Shown piece by piece: positions 6,199-6,669 of a DNA stretch of 6,669 nt (position 1 is the stretch's first letter; every line of letters starts with the position of its first letter). Source of the DNA: Comamonas sp. (lineage in GTDB: Bacteria > Pseudomonadota > Gammaproteobacteria > Burkholderiales > Burkholderiaceae_C). Below the pieces are notes generated by a model, which ran no database searches, was not told the origin of the DNA, and worked only from the letters and a program-made list of their open reading frames with translations. The position numbers and the translations under genes are program-made. The DNA is taken from the NCBI GenBank assembly GCA_019236485.1, contig JAFAIY010000665.1:1-6669 (forward strand), in the 5' to 3' direction.

Positions 6199-6669
6199 TC
6201 AGACTCCTTGTAAAAGAGCATCTAGATCGAGCGTCGAGCGCTGCCCCAGATCGGCTTGGTGCGTCGCAAGAAAGGTATCCGCTGCGTGACGGCCCTTATC
6301 GCGCAGCAGGCACAGAAACGACCATTCCGCCAGCATCTTGGAGGAGGCGCTCAGATCCTCGATCATGTCTGTGCCGATGCGGTGAATGCGCATTTCAGCC
6401 CATTGCCGCCCCTCGCTATGTCCAGGATCGGCCACCTGGCGCAACAGGGCCGTCATTCGCAACTCCTTGAGCAAAGGGGCATTGAACGAAATCTCGTTAA
6501 TGCGGTTGTGAATGGCTTGCGCATTGCGCACCGGTCGATTGCGCTCTATCGGGTTGATCTGCACCAAGATCGTGTCCTGGGACTGGCAATGCCGAACCAG
6601 CGGCGTAATCGTCGGATTGCCGGCAAACCCACCGTCCCAATATTCCTCGCCATCGATCTCGACCGCATG
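6199..6669 (-). CDS. Patatin-like phospholipase family protein, C-terminal part only
   Basis: The last 156 residues of a protein whose beginning lies beyond the right edge; the frame is open at base 6669. Near the visible start is YWDGGFAGNP, where DGG (visible residues 12-14) matches the DG(A/G) motif that supplies the Asp of the Ser-Asp dyad in patatins. The following stretch, strand TILVQINPIER and then a long helical region, fits the C-terminal half of the bacterial family of about 330-400 residues. The GxSxG nucleophile should be outside the window. Patatins hydrolyse acyl esters of lipids; bacterial members near hydroxybutyrate genes have been suggested to act on polyhydroxybutyrate, but nothing visible here shows which. 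The gene ends with TGA at 6201-6199, 2 bp before the permease ATG, and is the first visible gene of the operon. The TTG at 6567 is an internal codon, not a start, because the DGG motif lies upstream of it. Confidence 0.82.
   Translation of the reverse strand, partial: HAVEIDGEEYWDGGFAGNPTITPLVRHCQSQDTILVQINPIERNRPVRNAQAIHNRINEISFNAPLLKELRMTALLRQVADPGHSEGRQWAEMRIHRIGTDMIEDLSASSKMLAEWSFLCLLRDKGRHAADTFLATHQADLGQRSTLDLDALLQGV
6203..6209 (-). promoter_or_regulatory. Ribosome-binding site of the GntP permease
   Basis: AAGGAGT on the minus strand, 6 nt before the ATG at 6196. It is the strongest such site in the block and lies inside the last codons of the patatin-like gene. It settles the permease start. 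Confidence 0.75.

Noticed and set aside
1..6669. CRISPR arrays, tRNA or rRNA genes, insertion-sequence ends
   Set aside because: I saw no regularly spaced repeats, no tRNA-like cloverleaf, no rRNA sequence and no transposase frame.

Overview
This window carries a tightly packed minus-strand gene block on the right (about 1386-6669) and a looser minus-strand pair on the left (about 1-1047), separated by a non-coding gap of about 340 bp. Every gene I can support reads on the minus strand. The GC-rich sequence, codon use and gene families (GntP-type permease, patatin-like hydrolase, Na/Pi cotransporter with PhoU-like tail, membrane-linked GGDEF protein) suggest a beta- or gammaproteobacterium. 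Burkholderiales or Pseudomonas-like organisms are my best guess. That placement is an inference from family type, not a match.

Right block, in order of transcription: the C-terminal part of a patatin-like phospholipase/hydrolase (6669-6199, cut by the window edge); a 492-residue GntP-family permease (6196-4718); a 564-residue Na/Pi cotransporter-family protein (4705-3011); and a 534-residue membrane-anchored alpha/beta hydrolase (2990-1386). The gaps are 2, 12 and 20 bp, so this looks like one transcript. In other proteobacteria, GntP-type permeases and patatin-like proteins of this kind lie beside 3-hydroxybutyrate dehydrogenase genes. The cluster may therefore take up or release short hydroxy-acids and ester-linked storage or lipid material. 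That dehydrogenase is not inside the window, so this role is an inference. Translation of the last gene may depend on its neighbour: it has no clear ribosome-binding site, but a 7-codon frame opens just after the cotransporter stop and ends in a TGA that overlaps the hydrolase ATG.

Middle gap (1048-1385): no convincing gene and no clear terminator. It contains an imperfect 49-bp dyad with three GCCTA-type repeats about 50-80 bp upstream of the cupin start, a small 6-bp hairpin, and a weak plus-strand 34-codon frame with a good ribosome-binding site.

Left pair: a small single-domain cupin (1047-658) followed by a GGDEF-type protein that runs off the left edge (582-1). The GGDEF frame has no stop inside the window. 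It is recognisable by its DALTQILNRRAF and DLDHFK motifs and by a membrane helix just before the domain. Its N-terminal membrane region is unusually polar, and it may be a diverged or decaying gene.
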